From: Nyssa sinensis
Lineage: Eukaryota; Streptophyta; Magnoliopsida; Cornales; Nyssaceae
Length of the DNA stretch: 64,000 nt
NCBI GenBank assembly: GCA_008638375.1
Contig: VIRR01000485.1
Span: forward strand, 108,912-172,911
Direction of reading: 5' to 3'
Each line of letters starts with the position of its first letter. Within the stretch, counting starts at the first letter, position 1. Positions 11,111 to 23,208 of the stretch are shown here, piece after piece. A program made the position numbers and the translations under genes. The notes under the pieces were generated by a model. That model had not been told where the DNA came from. It worked only from the letters and a program-made list of their open reading frames with translations, and did no database searches.

Positions 11111-14100
11111 TTTTATATAAATAATAAATCCACGAAAGTATATAATTTTAAAAACTTACCATGGTTGTGAAGAGTCACGCTGTTGGCTGATCAATGCAGA
11201 TTTATGCATTCTCGAACTGTCCTCTCTGGATAATTCAAGAATCGATTTTCATACACACGAGCCCAATCGCGTATAAATTTTGCGACGAGATTCACATGTG
11301 ATGAAAATGACTCCCGAACGGGGCTAGACTTACATGAATGCAATAAAAAAATTCATTAGTGTAAGGGCAAACTCTGATTGTCAAACAGAGTTTTGCTTTA
11401 AAAAACTATTAACAATAGCATTGAAAATGCCAATACAAAACATATTGATCTTGTTTGATAACAAGTAAAAGCACCTAGCATTCAATTTTTATCTATTAAT
11501 TAAGGTCATTCATCAAGAATTATTTGCTTGGCACCTGACAACAACAACTTAACCAACAAAAGTAAATCAATTGCTACCTAAAACCACTAACTGACTTAAT
11601 AGGTCAGGTGTATCTAGTTGATCTCTCAATCTATAGGACTCAAAAACTCTTTTTAATTCTTGAATGGATAAAATCATTGATGCTAGTTCATGACTTAGTT
11701 CATGAAGTGATCAAAGCAGAACCGAAACAAACACCATACATGTGCATTTAGCATTTTTAATAGTTATTCACATACTAGTGTTCGTACTAAATTAAATGTT
11801 CCTTTTTGTCTCTTGATACACATGAAATGTAGCATCAAGTTTAATTATCTTATTTCAACATTTTTTTTAACAAATGTTTTAAATTTTTTTTTTTTTTTGG
11901 GTAGTCGATGGAGATTAAATACTAAACTCATAAAAATGGAAATGATTATTTTTTTACTTTAGGAGGGAAAAGAAGGAGAAGGGAAAAGGTACAAATGAAA
12001 TGGTAAGCAAGAATGGAACGAGGATTTTACTTCCGCCGGGGGGGGGGGATTTTTGCTAATGTTTAATCATAAATTTAAAAATTAATGAAGTATAAATATT
12101 TAATATTGATTGATAATTTTTTTTGATAAGTAACTAAATTTAATTAAAAGCTTATATTTTTTAGATACTTATCTATTGACTCACTATTACTGACGATGAC
12201 AGAACTATGCTATTTTTGGGCTGGGCTAGACTACGCTACAATTAATACTACTATTTAAATTTTAGAACTCACATTTACAAATCACATGTATTCATTAAGG
12301 CCCCAAGAAAATTGTTGTGAGTATTGATGGTAAACAATTCAAAAAAAATGTTAAGAGTTGATTAATAATTCAAAAAAATTTATAACTTCAAACTTCAAAA
12401 ATGGTAAGTCGCAACATGATACCACACTCTTTTATAATTAAAAAAAAATTCATAACACAAAAAAATGTATTTATAGTTAACAACTTACCATCCACTAATT
12501 TACCCTAATTTTATACATAAAAAGTCAAAACTTATCATTCAGTACTATTTTGCACATATATAATTAAGAACTTGAATATTCAATATATTATCAGGGCTTT
12601 CCATATCACTGGTAAAAAAAAATTATTATTAATTTATTAAATAATGTTTCACAAATTTTTTTTTCTTTTCGTTGAAGCCAAAAAAAAAATAGTTAAGTTG
12701 GTAGCTATTTTGTCCAAATGCTTGCCTAATTTCACACTTTAAAATTTAAAACTCACAATCTCATTCTAATTTTTTTTATGAAAAAGAAAGAAGAATTATT
12801 TTTTCACAGTGCCCAAAGCAATCTACAGTTAATAAATAAAATTTTAAAAAATCTCTAACTAATAATTACAATAATATTTATAAATAAAATAAATATAAAG
12901 TTTGATGTAAACAACCAAGTCAAAAAAACAACAATAAAAGCAAGCAAATTTATGCTATTTTTTTATGTAAATTTTTTGCACAAAAAAATTAGATAATGAA
13001 TCTTGACTATCAAATTAGTTTATGAATGCAGGAAAGTTCAAAAATAACTAGCAATAAATAAATATTCAATTGATCATCAAATATTTTTCCAAAAATAACA
13101 TGCATGTAAATTAATATAATCACTCAAAGGCCTTCTTTTTCAACATTAGAGATATAAACTAGCATGGTTTTTTTCAGTTAGTAAAAAGATCAATTCAAAA
13201 CTTTTTGAAACCCTTATTAAATTGAATGTGAAATCCCACCTATAAAAAAGGTCTTAAACTTTATATATTTACAATATACACAAACTAAAAGTTTAAGGCC
13301 CATAAAAATTTAATTAAAAAAAGCCCTTAAGTTTATGTGTATAATTCAAATTAAAAGTTTAATATCAATAAAAGTCTAACTCCACGAGATCATAAATGCT
13401 CCACAAAAAATTAATTCTATTGGTATATGTTTATATAGGAAAAAACACATGAATAATTATTTTGTATTGTCTATTATTTTTTGTTTTTGTAAATTTTCTT
13501 ACTAGAATAGTTTTTATTATTTATTATGTAAGAACTCTATTGTTAAAATTATATTCAATAACTACATCTCTCCCATAGGAATAGTAATATTACTATATAT
13601 GTTAGAAACAAATAATTTAAAAAGTTTATATCTATTTTATATACCAGACTCTTCAATTACAGCATCAAGATAGTAATGACACTAACCAAAAACTAAATCA
13701 ATCTTCAGGAATTAGTTTACCAATGTGATTCATTTGAATCTCACTTCTCAAGTGTAGATTTAAAACTAATAAAAGCTGGTTAACCACTCACTTTCAAATC
13801 TAGACATTAACATTATTATTATGCTATAAAACAGAAAAATGAAAATACAAAACACAAGAAAAATCGAACATAGTAAATTAATATAATCATTCAAAGGGCT
13901 AGCATGGTTTTGTTAGTAAGAAATTTCGAACCATATATTATACCAAGGCTTCACAAATACAATCAAATAGATGTGAGTTTGAGACAAAGAGAAGAGAAAT
14001 TAAAACTACTATTGCCTACCTGATGGGCTTCGTGGCCTCAGCAATGTGTTTTCCCCTTCACTTTTAAGCTTCTAACACTTTGGAAACAATGGAAACGGAT

Positions 14101-14170
14101 GGAAACGGCGCCTGTGAGAGAGAAAGAGAGTTTCTGAGAGAGATAGCGAGCAGATCGAGAAGATATATAT
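11111..14170. other. AT-rich interior of the CACTA element, no gene seen
   Basis: No open frame with recognisable protein similarity. A (G)10 run at about 12038 and many A/T runs are present. The transposase gene expected in an autonomous element is absent. Confidence 0.6.
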
Positions 14171-14456
14171 GGGGTTATTAGCGATGCACACCGTGCGTCG
14201 CTAATAACCCACATGCGCGTCGCTAATGCTCCGTCCGTCATATTTGCGACGCGAGGACCTCCAAATGGACTATTTGCGACGCACCTGTGCGTCGCTAAAT
14301 GCCACCAGGGCGTCGCCAATACTTAGGCGCCAATTTTCAGGCGGGAAACTCATTTTTTTTATTAATTTTTTTCCGCATTATTAGCGACGCACATTGTGCG
14401 TCGCAAAAGGTCACTTTTAGCGACGCACTAATACTGAGCGTCGCTAAAACTGTTAT
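14171..14456. repeat. Right subterminal repeats of the CACTA element
   Basis: Six or more TGCGTCGCTAA/TTAGCGACGCA copies matching the left subterminal set, ending next to the right terminal repeat. Confidence 0.85.
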
Positions 14457-14643
14457 TTTTTGTAGTGATGCTTGGATAACAAATGAGAAAAATGAGAGTA
14501 TAATCATCTCATCTTGCTTGAGAACAATTGAAGAAAGAAATGAAAAGACAGAATTATATATTTTTTTATTATTATGTCGGTGTCTTTTTTATTTTTTTAC
14601 TTTATAATTTTAATGTTAGAATTGGTACTATAAAATTCATTAA

Positions 14644-15068
14644 CACACCGCTTGGAATAAGGGATTTGGAAAGAAAGGAAATGAAAAGGGAAGGAGGGAA
14701 AGATTATTTCATGCTTGGTTTAAAATTACGGAAAGAAAGGAAGATGAAAGAATTTCTTAACCCTTATTTTATGCAATTTGCTCTGCTCTCAAAAGTAGAC
14801 GAAGACGGAGAGAAATGAGAGAGTCGAATTTTTATAATACCAATTCTAACCTTAAAATTATAAAATAAAAATAAAAAAAAGACATTTCTATATTAGGACA
14901 TAATAGTTAAAAAGTATATAATCCTTTCATTTTCTTTTTTTCTTATATTGTTCCCAAGCAAGATGAGAGGATTACACTCTTCTCTCTCATTTGTTATTCA
15001 AGCATAGAGGAGGGATTAACTTTCATTTCCTCTCTTCTCCTACCCCTCTTACGTATCCAAGAATAGTG
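14644..15068 (+). mobile_element. Harbinger/Tourist-like MITE, copy 2, nested in copy 1
   Basis: 425 bp with ends CACACCGCTTGGAA and ATCCAAGAATAGTG (imperfect 14-bp TIRs) and an exact TAA target duplication (14641-14643 and 15069-15071). The two host flanks rejoin as copy 1, which lies in the opposite orientation. The 3-bp TWA target and TIR type fit the PIF/Harbinger superfamily. Confidence 0.85.
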
Positions 15069-15247
15069 TAAAGGCTCTCTCCTTTCCTTCGATCTCCGTC
15101 CACTTTTGGAAAGAAAGTAAATTGAATAAAACAAGAGTTAAGAGACCCTCCCTCTGTCTTCCTTTACTTCCCTAATTTTACATCAAGTACAAAATAATCT
15201 CTCCCTCCTTCCCCTTTCTTTCTAAATCCCTCGATCCAAACGGAGTG

Positions 15248-15947
15248 AAAGTGTATTGAGGATCTAATACACATCTTTCTTATGTGATATTCTCTATACA
15301 ACCTCTTCTTTTTTCCATATTATTTTCTATATCTATCTTTCATTTGCCGGCATTATTTTGGGCAAGCTAAGAAATGTTAGCTCACTCATTCCCCCAACGC
15401 ACGCGAGTCTTCAGAAGACCTGCTGAGAGTATCATGAGTTGTATTTTAGAGTTGTTGTAACCGTTTTCACCCTTCATGTAGGGAAGCACTAGTATTACTG
15501 TCCCTCACAAGCAAACTCTCTCCAATATAATATCTTCAATTTATATATGCAATTTAATTTGTTCATGCACATATTCTATTAATTCGTATTTAAATATATA
15601 ATACTTTATTGATGCATGTTAATTTGATAAATCTAATGTAGAAGATCTAAATTTTTCAACACTATTTGCTTAGTGAAACAAGTCTATATAAAGGAAATTA
15701 AGGTGTCATGTTCTTTATCAAGGATAAGAAAACAATATGTCGAAATGGGTATATTGCGTATTCTTTAAATTGGGTTGAAATGTTGCAGGGAAAGATAGTT
15801 TTTTACTTCAGGCAAGTTCCCAAAGGAATATACCACATATATGACTTTTTAGTTAAAATCTAACAACTCAATAGTGATGAGTTGATTTTATGCCAAGCTG
15901 TAAATTTGTAATGTTCTTCGTAAATGTATTTCCAAAGTCGTCACTTA
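15248..15947. other. Intergenic, no gene seen
   Basis: AT-rich DNA between two MITEs. No recognisable coding or RNA features. Confidence 0.45.
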
Positions 15948-16406
15948 TAGTGTGTTTGGATAAGTTGGAAGGAAAAGAAATGAGAGGGGGGTATTAGTTA
16001 TGAGAAAGAGGAGAGGAGGAGAGGAAAATCATTCTTTCATATTTAGATAACTAATGAGGGGAGAAAAGAGACTTGGTGTAATCTTTCCGTCTTGTTCGGG
16101 AATGACAGAAGAGCAAAAATAAAAGAAAGGGTTTGATATTAATTTGTTATTATATCCTAACAAAGATGTCAATTTTTATTTTTACCTCTATAATTTTAAT
16201 AGTATTATTGGTATTACAAGAAAAAACATTATAGATTGTCTCATCTCCCTCCGTTTCCATTTACTTTTGGATGGATTGTAAAATAGGTCAAAGAAGTATT
16301 AGAACTCTTTCTCCTCCTTATCTGTCTTTCTTAATTTTTAAATCAAACATAAAATAAACTCACCCTACTTCCCTTTCTTTTCAGCTCCTTCCATTCAAAC
16401 GGATCG
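15948..16406 (-). mobile_element. Harbinger/Tourist-like MITE, copy 3
   Basis: 459 bp, ends TAGTGTGTTTGGAT and ATTCAAACGGATCG, with an exact TTA target duplication (15945-15947 and 16407-16409). It is inverted relative to copies 2 and 6. The internal GGAAAGG-rich arm and the CCTTTCTTT arm, with the phrase ACTTTTGGATGG near the middle, match the family. Confidence 0.85.
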
Positions 16407-16409
16407 TTA

Positions 16410-18534
16410 AAATTATCGTTGATGGTGGAAGACATAGTGTATGAAGCTTAAGGAGCTTTTATCAAAGGAACAGAAATTATTAGTAATTTTCTCATTTTCT
16501 AAGGCATCCTTTGAAACTTTTGCAAGTCTTTTATCTCTCTTAGATAAAAGACACTTTCAGAGTACCAGATTTCGCTCTTATCAAAGACTATTTTTATGAC
16601 TCAATTCTTTGATTTTCAAATCACGTTAGAGCAACCTTTATTATTGTATCCTAAAAATTAACATAAGAGAAGCTAATGACGTGGTAAGTTAGAAATTCTC
16701 TAATTATCTACTCTGAATTTTCTTTTATAGTGTTAAATTGGATTAGGAAATGTATCTTCTCCCATTCCACAGTGACAGCCAATAGGAGACTAAAAGGGTT
16801 TTTTTTTTTCTTTTTTGAGAAAGCAAAAAAAAAAAGCAATTTCTTTTATTAACTAAAGAGCTTAGACGGGAGGAGCATATAACCCTTTATCAATTTGTAC
16901 TAATTTGGGACTACCTATCTTGAAATTAAAAGTTTGGACTGAAAGTAGCAATTTTTAGTTCCACCAAAGTGCAAAAAGTTGGGCATTAATTTTGCAAATG
17001 ACATAATGTTATTTATTTTTTTTTAGAGGTGATGTGAGTCCATCAGAGCCATCAATAGCTTCTTATAAGACTCCTTTTAGCTTTTAGGGGTTTCTTCTAT
17101 TAACTCTAGCAAAAGTCAGTGGACTAGACTAAGACAAACTTTTATGAAACTTATTTACAGCCATTGCTACAAAGGCAAATAGTCTTTGGGTAAAATAGAT
17201 TCATAAGATACAGGTTGAAAGGTAAAATCATTGGAAGGTGCCAGCTAAGGTTAGCTAGTAAAATTTCTGGTAATATTGTTGGGAAACTAAATTCGCAAAC
17301 ATATATAAGAACAACTTCTTTATGTATTGATTTGAATGCAAAAGTTGCCAGTATATCAGAGAAGCTCAGTGGAATCTCCCTAAATCAAGCTTGGGGTTCT
17401 TCATGAAGTTTGGGACAACATCTACATCTATGATTTAGATCATTTTTATGTCCAAAATGAAATCTCTTTATATGGCATTGGAAAGTACTGAACCATAGTT
17501 GGTTCGTCAGACGCACCAGTCAGAAGTGTTTTTACTATGCGTGTTAATTATTATAGCTTGAAAAGCAACGTCTACAGGCTCGTAAGCACCATTATAAGGG
17601 AAGAATTTTCTTTAAAGACATTGTATTAAACACAAGCTTTGATCTCTTATATTTCTGAAAATTTGTAAATTTGTTTTATAGTTATAGATACTATTTTGTT
17701 TACTGCATTGTTGTACTATAAAAAGTTCTATTTTAGATTTCTAATTTTGTTTTCAATAATTTTATACAGATTTTATTTCAAAAACTCTTTTTTTGTTTTT
17801 TAAAATAGTTTTTGCATTTATAAAATAAACATTGTTTCTAAATATTGCAACTAACAGTATCTCCTCTCCCTCGCAAATGAGGGGTTGAGGATTCAACTTC
17901 TAATTGGGATATATGGGTGTGTTTGTGTTTTATATATCAATAAAACACACATCCTAATCAAAAAATATTTTCTTACCTTTGATTTTGAAAAAAATAACGA
18001 ACCCTATGAGGATGGGGTTTCTAATTTGGGTGGCCAATGTGATCTCATTGCTTTCCAAATACTTATTTTAATCGTCTCATAGATATCGTGATGATTAAAC
18101 TCAAAAATTTATAGGTTAGAAATGGTGGTCCCACTTTTCATTCAATTGGAGTGAGTTTGATTCCCCCTTCTCATGTCATTGTATAAAAAAAAAAAAAAAA
18201 GAATTTTTTTACATACAAATCATGAAAGCTCTAAATATAAAATAAAAGAAGAAACACCGAGAATGGATAGAAATTGAAAGTATGTAATGAAATTAAAATA
18301 GAAGGGATGATAATACCACCTTCTTAAAATTAACAAGAAAATTTTCCATCACTTTTTCTCTTTCTTCCTTCCCAAACAAGGCTTCTTAAATATGAAGAGA
18401 GATATTATTTTGAGACTGATGGAGTAGAATGATAGAGTAAGGACCCTTGTTGATGCCCGCAATAAGGAAAGGGGATCCCCTATTTATAAATGCTTTTAGA
18501 TTAATGGTTATATCAGTAACGAATCTAAACATAC
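16410..18534. other. Intergenic with a LINE remnant, no intact gene
   Basis: Mostly AT-rich. A degenerate LINE-like coding stretch lies at about 17170-17300 (see separate entry). No other supported feature. Confidence 0.45.
17170..17300 (+). pseudogene. Degenerate LINE reverse-transcriptase C-terminal fragment
   Basis: With stops read through, the plus strand gives NSLWVK-stop-IHK and later HWKVPAKVS. This fits the N-S-L-W-V-K-W-I..W-V-P-A motif common just downstream of the reverse transcriptase domain in plant LINE ORF2. Stops and likely indels show it is dead. The match is short, so the call is tentative. Confidence 0.4.
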
Positions 18535-18539
18535 AAAAG

Positions 18540-19144
18540 TGATGTAGAACAGGTTGTGGAAGAATTCAATTCCTAGCATGGAATTGCGTGCGACGCTAAA
18601 ATGGTTGGAATGGCGTGAAATTCGGTGGGTGGCTTGGAAACGATGTGCTGATCAATACTTATCGCTTTGCTAAGATGTATGCCGCTTTTTGGGCAAATTC
18701 CTCCGTTTTGGCCTTCAAAAGCGCGTTTTTACTACTTTTGGTAATAAATGTGTTGCTTATTTTACTAGGGTTGCAGTTGGCGTTTGGAGCTGCCCTTTTA
18801 CCAGATTGCTGCTTACGTTTAGGACTTTTGATTTATTATTTTAATTAGAATATTTTTATTTTTGGTATTTTTTCTTATTTTAATTATTTCTTTTCTAAAG
18901 TCATAATTCTAGTCGAATTAGGAGTTCTAGTCCTAGACGAATTAGGTTTTGTTAGGTTTTGCTGCCTATATAAAGGCTCTTTCTTTTCATTGTAAGGTTA
19001 ACTTTTATTTCAATAAAGAATTATCTTTCTGAGATCTTATTCTCTGTGCTCGTAGATTCGAGTGTGTTACCTTTGTTCGTGGATTCAGACGATTCTCCAA
19101 GAAATAGGCAGTGTCCTACTTCTTCACAAGCTTCCGCTACGTCA
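18540..19144 (+). mobile_element. Solo LTR, 605 bp, with 5-bp TSD
   Basis: It begins TGATGTAG and ends CTACGTCA, which are inverted repeats with one mismatch, and is flanked by exact AAAAG duplications (18535-18539 and 19145-19149). A TATA box (CTATATAAAGG, about 18966) and a polyadenylation-like AATAAAG (about 19012) lie in the order expected for a plus-strand LTR promoter and R region. No second LTR, primer-binding site or polyprotein is nearby, so this is the product of LTR-LTR recombination. Confidence 0.85.
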
Positions 19145-19149
19145 AAAAG

Positions 19150-19710
19150 TTAAGTGTATATATGAAGTTATGAACCTTCATAAAGAAATTGAATACTAAA
19201 GTTTCATTTATGTTGCTGTTGGGTTTGTAACCACAACGAAAGATATTTTAAAAATCTATTTGGATATTTTTCTTTATATGAATCATACAATGTTGAAAAG
19301 AAGAGTTAGAATTAGTATGTTCTTGATTGTTGAAGAAGCCTTCTTGAAGAGATTGATGCAATTTTTCTTCTCTTACTCTTCTAGGACATTTCCTATTTTT
19401 CTTCTATGCAAGCCGTACACTAGAGAGGAAAGTGGGCTCCTCTTTTACTCTCTTGCAGGAAAATAATATATTAACTTATGTACGGCTATCCCCTTTATAT
19501 CACATATTTATAGAGGTTTGCAAAATTAAGGTAAAATGAGGGATATAGGATCTTACCAAATTAGCTCTAATTAGTCAATTACTTTTTAATTAACTCTTAA
19601 TTAATTAATGACTAATTAATTCTAATTAAGTCCACTAAAAAATTAGAACTACACTCTAATTTGGTGAAATCGAGAAAAACTCAAAATCACTAAACATATA
19701 CAGTGGGCCC
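19150..19710. other. Unclassified AT-rich DNA, possible LTR fragment
   Basis: TTAATTAA-rich stretch with no gene. Its composition resembles plant LTR sequence, but no matching ends or target duplication were found. Confidence 0.3.
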
Positions 19711-20090
19711 GTAACACCCCGTTTCGATTATTGAGAATTTAGTCATTAATTAAATGTTAGAGACTTTAAGAAGCAAAATGATGCTTATGAAAAGTTAAAT
19801 CGAAACAATAAAGACTACGAAAACTAATAAGATTTTGATTAATGAGAATCGAAACATGAAGAAAATAAATAAATAATACAAGTACATGAGAAAGAAATAA
19901 AATTAATGCCATAAGAAAAATAGAATTAAGTGCAAAAGCCTAGCTAAAGGCAAAAAAAAAAAAATAGGCCAAAAGTGGAAGCCTAAGGTCTTAAACCCAA
20001 GACCAATAAAGTGGGAAATAACTTATACCAAAAAAATTAACCAACTAGGCTACAACACTTGTATGCTATATATCCCACAAGATATATATA

Positions 20091-20106
20091 TATATATATA
20101 TATATA
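20091..20106. repeat. (AT)n microsatellite
   Basis: Eight AT units. A second short AT tract lies at about 20210-20223. Confidence 0.8.
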
Positions 20107-20281
20107 AAACCTATATAAATTTACAAGTCTGCCTGCTCAAAAGTTGAGGTGTCAATAACTTATTAGACCCTTACATTAACTAATAAAGATTCATGCAACA
20201 GCCTAATCATATATATATATATATTGTGTAAAACAAACTTGTGTGCATGTATGCATAAGTGTGTGCGGCTAGAGAGATAGA

Positions 20282-20333
20282 GAGAGAAGGAAGAAGAAGA
20301 AGAAGAAGAAGAAGAATGAAGGAAGGAAGGAAG
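20282..20333. repeat. (GAA)n / (GGAA)n microsatellite
   Basis: About nine GAA units followed by GGAA units. The minus-strand serine-rich frame through this tract is an artefact. Confidence 0.9.
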
Positions 20334-22597
20334 CTCAGTCTTGCATGGCTGTTTGAAGTCAAGACACAAGGAGTTTAGAGCATTCATAAGCATACCTAAA
20401 AAAGAGAGAGCACTGTCATTAGGAGGTAAAACTCTAAAACCCTAACCTTCTTTAAGAAATCTTATGTGTATGAGCTGTTCAATGAAAAAGAAAGGCGTGC
20501 ATGTGTTTAGTATGATGAGTGGATGAAAATTTGAGAAAAATGGCACAGTTTAGGCTTAAGAAACCCTACGACCCACCATGGCCGAACCTAGGAAGAATTG
20601 GGTCATAAGAGAAACTTGAGTAAAACTTAAAGATGTTTGCATTGCTCAAAAGAGCATGACATTTGGAGTGTTTTGCAATTTGTATCATCAAAAATGGTTG
20701 AGAAACAATGAATTACAGTGAAGGGGGATAATCATAGGAAATCAATTTTCACCTTTGTTTTCTTGGTTTTAAGAATGGGGATTGGTTCCCCAAGCTTTTA
20801 GAAATCGAATAGGGGTAAAACGGGTTCAAAAGGGTGAATGAAACGGGTCGAAATAAGAAAACAACCATTCTCCGAAAAGTCGGGCGCTGCCTGAAGGCCG
20901 ACTGTAACCTCCTATTTCGAGGCTATAACTTAGTCAAATGAAGAAACCCCTACCGGAATTAGAATCCTCATAAGAAAGAGGTTGAACCCCGTTGATCTAT
21001 CACCAAAAAGTGGTTGGCGATGGTCGTCGGCGCTGGAAAAGGAGACCGGAACCCTCGCCAGAGACTTGGGGAAGAAGACATTGTACGGGTCGAGTCTCGG
21101 GCCGGATCTCGGGTCGAGTCCTGACCCACTATTTAATTAGATTTGGTTTTAAACTGAAACGACGTCGTTTTGATCCAAAGAATTAAAAAATATAAAACTA
21201 GGGTTGACGTCAGCATGACACAACAAACTAGATTGAACCAGTTGGTTCAGCACTGTATGGGACCGGTTCACTTAGAACCTAACGAAACCAATGGCTTTTA
21301 TTTAAATTATTTTCAAAAATTATATTTTGGCCCCCACTAGTTTCGATTAATTATAATTTGGCCCCAGAACTCTTTGTTAATTATAAAATAACCCCACTAG
21401 TTTTGATTAATTACGAATTGGCCTAGGAAATTAATTAAATATTAATTTTAAATCTTTTTAATTATGAAAAAAATTATCAAAATACCCTTAGACCAAAAAT
21501 AGTCAAATGAATGCTAGTTAAAATAAAAAAATAGTGTAACCTAATATTTTTGGACATTTCGGACTCAACGGAGAAGTCCGATTTGTGAAATTAAATCCTA
21601 AAAAATATGAATTGACAAACTAAAATAATTCTAAATATGTTCTCATTGAACTCCGATGACTACAAAAATACATATTTTAACATTTTCGAACATTCCAGAC
21701 CCAATGGTGGGATCCGTTTTGTGAAACGAAATCCCAGAGATATAGACACATGAAAGGTCAAAATTATCATTTTACCGTTAATGATGGCTGAAGCTAATTA
21801 AATATAAAATGTAGCATATCTTGACTATTTTGGACATTCTGAACTCAATGGTGAGGTCCGTTTAGTCCAAATAAATTCTGAAAAATATGGAACAACAATG
21901 AGATAATATCCATTATGTCTCACGTATTAATTTAGCTATAAAATGAATTCAGAAAAGGGGGCGGGACCTAACTTAAAGTCTGAGGCTACTAGACCAACAA
22001 ATAAAATTCGTTAAGAAAAATTTAGTTACAAATTAATAAGTGGCCGATAGTAATGCCTCAGTTATGTTCTAATACGAAGTTATGTGCATTTGATTTATGG
22101 ATCTAGGAACTAAAGACAAGGGGGAATGAGATTAAGGAAACGGGCTAAAAATTTGAGGTGAGTAATCTTGTGCCCTAAAACAGTGATATTTTACCTTATA
22201 TCTGAAAGATACTTGATTTATTTTATGAGTAATCCGACATCTTAAAACAGTGGTATTTTATCCACTATTTGAAAAATGCTTAAGTGTTTTATCTCCATTT
22301 AGAAAATGCTAAATTATTTTGTGAGTAATCCAGTATCTTGAACTACTGGATTTCACATCCTGCTTTCAAATATCTATCTTATAAATTTCTATATTTGCTC
22401 TAATGTCTACTTGCACTTTAAGAAATATTTGAGAACTATGATCTTCATGACTATATTTTGAAATGTCGTTCATGTGTACTGATTTAAAAAATGTCTGTAA
22501 ACCATGGCACCCCTTCAATGAGAAAAATGATTTGTGTGAACCAATTCGACTATGAAACCCGAATCATATTTGTTTTGATCCGATCATATGTCTGTGT

Positions 22598-22775
22598 GAG
22601 ACCTACCCATGTGGCGCTCCAACTCTTGTAATGAGACCTACCCACATGGTGCTTTAACTCAATGTGTAATTCGATTCTTATGTTTATCCGAGGCCTCTCC
22701 ATGTGGTGCTTTGACTCTTGATGAGACTTACCCACATGACGCTCTAAATCGATTCTTGTGTTTGTCTGAGGCCTT
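22598..22775 (+). repeat. Degenerate tandem repeat (TACCCATGTGGCGCTCC family), left part
   Basis: Alternating half-units built on AC(C/T)CATGTGG(C/T)GCTCC..CTCTTGATGAGAC. The same array resumes at 25863 after the inserted solo LTR. Confidence 0.75.
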
Positions 22776-23197
22776 CCTGTAGAGACCTGAAAATTGAGGA
22801 TAAATTTTTTATTTTGCCGGTAGGATACTATTTATGCACTATTTGTCGATAGGGCACTACACATGCATATTTGTACATAAGTCATATTTGGGAACATATT
22901 TAGAGTATGTCATAGAAGAGAAATATGTTTAGAATGTTAAAATACACCTTTTGTAAACATTTGAGCCTGTTCGGAGACAGTGTCAAAAATGAACCATAAA
23001 AGGCATCCCGGGTGGATCCGGCCAAACCCGGCCACAGGCAAAAATAAAATTTTTTTAAAAAATATCATTTAAAATAATTTTAAGAACTTTGGATAAAACA
23101 AAATATCGAATTGAAGTGTTTCAGGACAGTTTGTAGTGTAACGAGGTCCCGAACTCATTAAAGGCAATAGAGTATTTTTGCCCCTTGGCCCCTTTAC

Positions 23198-23208
23198 TAT
23201 AAATAGGA
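23198..23208 (+). promoter_or_regulatory. Probable LTR TATA box
   Basis: CTATAAATAGG after a run without other genes, about 420 bp into the solo LTR. Confidence 0.5.

Larger units (their letters stand above)
7456..14467. mobile_element. Non-autonomous CACTA (En/Spm-type) transposon, 7,012 bp
   Basis: The left end reads CACTACAACAAAATG, and the right end, reverse-complemented, reads CACTACAAAAAATAACAG. These are CACTA-class terminal inverted repeats. A 3-bp target duplication ATG flanks it (7453-7455 and 14468-14470). Both ends carry subterminal arrays of the motif TGCGTCGCTAA in both orientations (7475-7871 and 14171-14456), the transposase-binding pattern of this superfamily. Inside lie a 161-bp tandem array (8330-11110) and about 3 kb of AT-rich filler. 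No frame resembles a TNP2-type transposase or TNPA, so the element must rely on an enzyme encoded elsewhere. The empty site is confirmed by the rejoined MITE sequence around it. Orientation cannot be assigned. Confidence 0.93.
7365..15247 (-). mobile_element. Harbinger/Tourist-like MITE, copy 1, interrupted twice
   Basis: The MITE is in three pieces: 7365-7455, 14468-14640 and 15072-15247. Its ends are CTCTATGTTTGGAT and GATCCAAACGGAGTG, the 14-bp terminal inverted repeat shared by this family. Removing the CACTA element and one ATG makes the flanks read CTCCTCTATG then CTTGGATAACAAATGAG, matching the reverse complement of copy 2 (about 14960-15020) without a gap. Removing copy 2 and one TAA similarly rejoins the piece ending at 14640 to the one starting at 15072. 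The flanking triplets AGA/AAA only loosely match the family's TWA target site, so the duplication has probably mutated. The family is purine-rich at one end, pyrimidine-rich at the other, and has no coding capacity. Confidence 0.8.

Noticed and set aside
8395..11111. Series of 60-124-residue frames with repeated MVCQNPKMGLF..KFVQVYF sequence
   Set aside because: They are translations of the 161-bp tandem unit. The period is not a multiple of three, phases change between units, and mirror frames occur on the minus strand.
14038..14607. Frames at the right end of the CACTA element
   Set aside because: They run through the subterminal TGCGTCGCTAA repeats and the rejoined MITE, and have no protein similarity.
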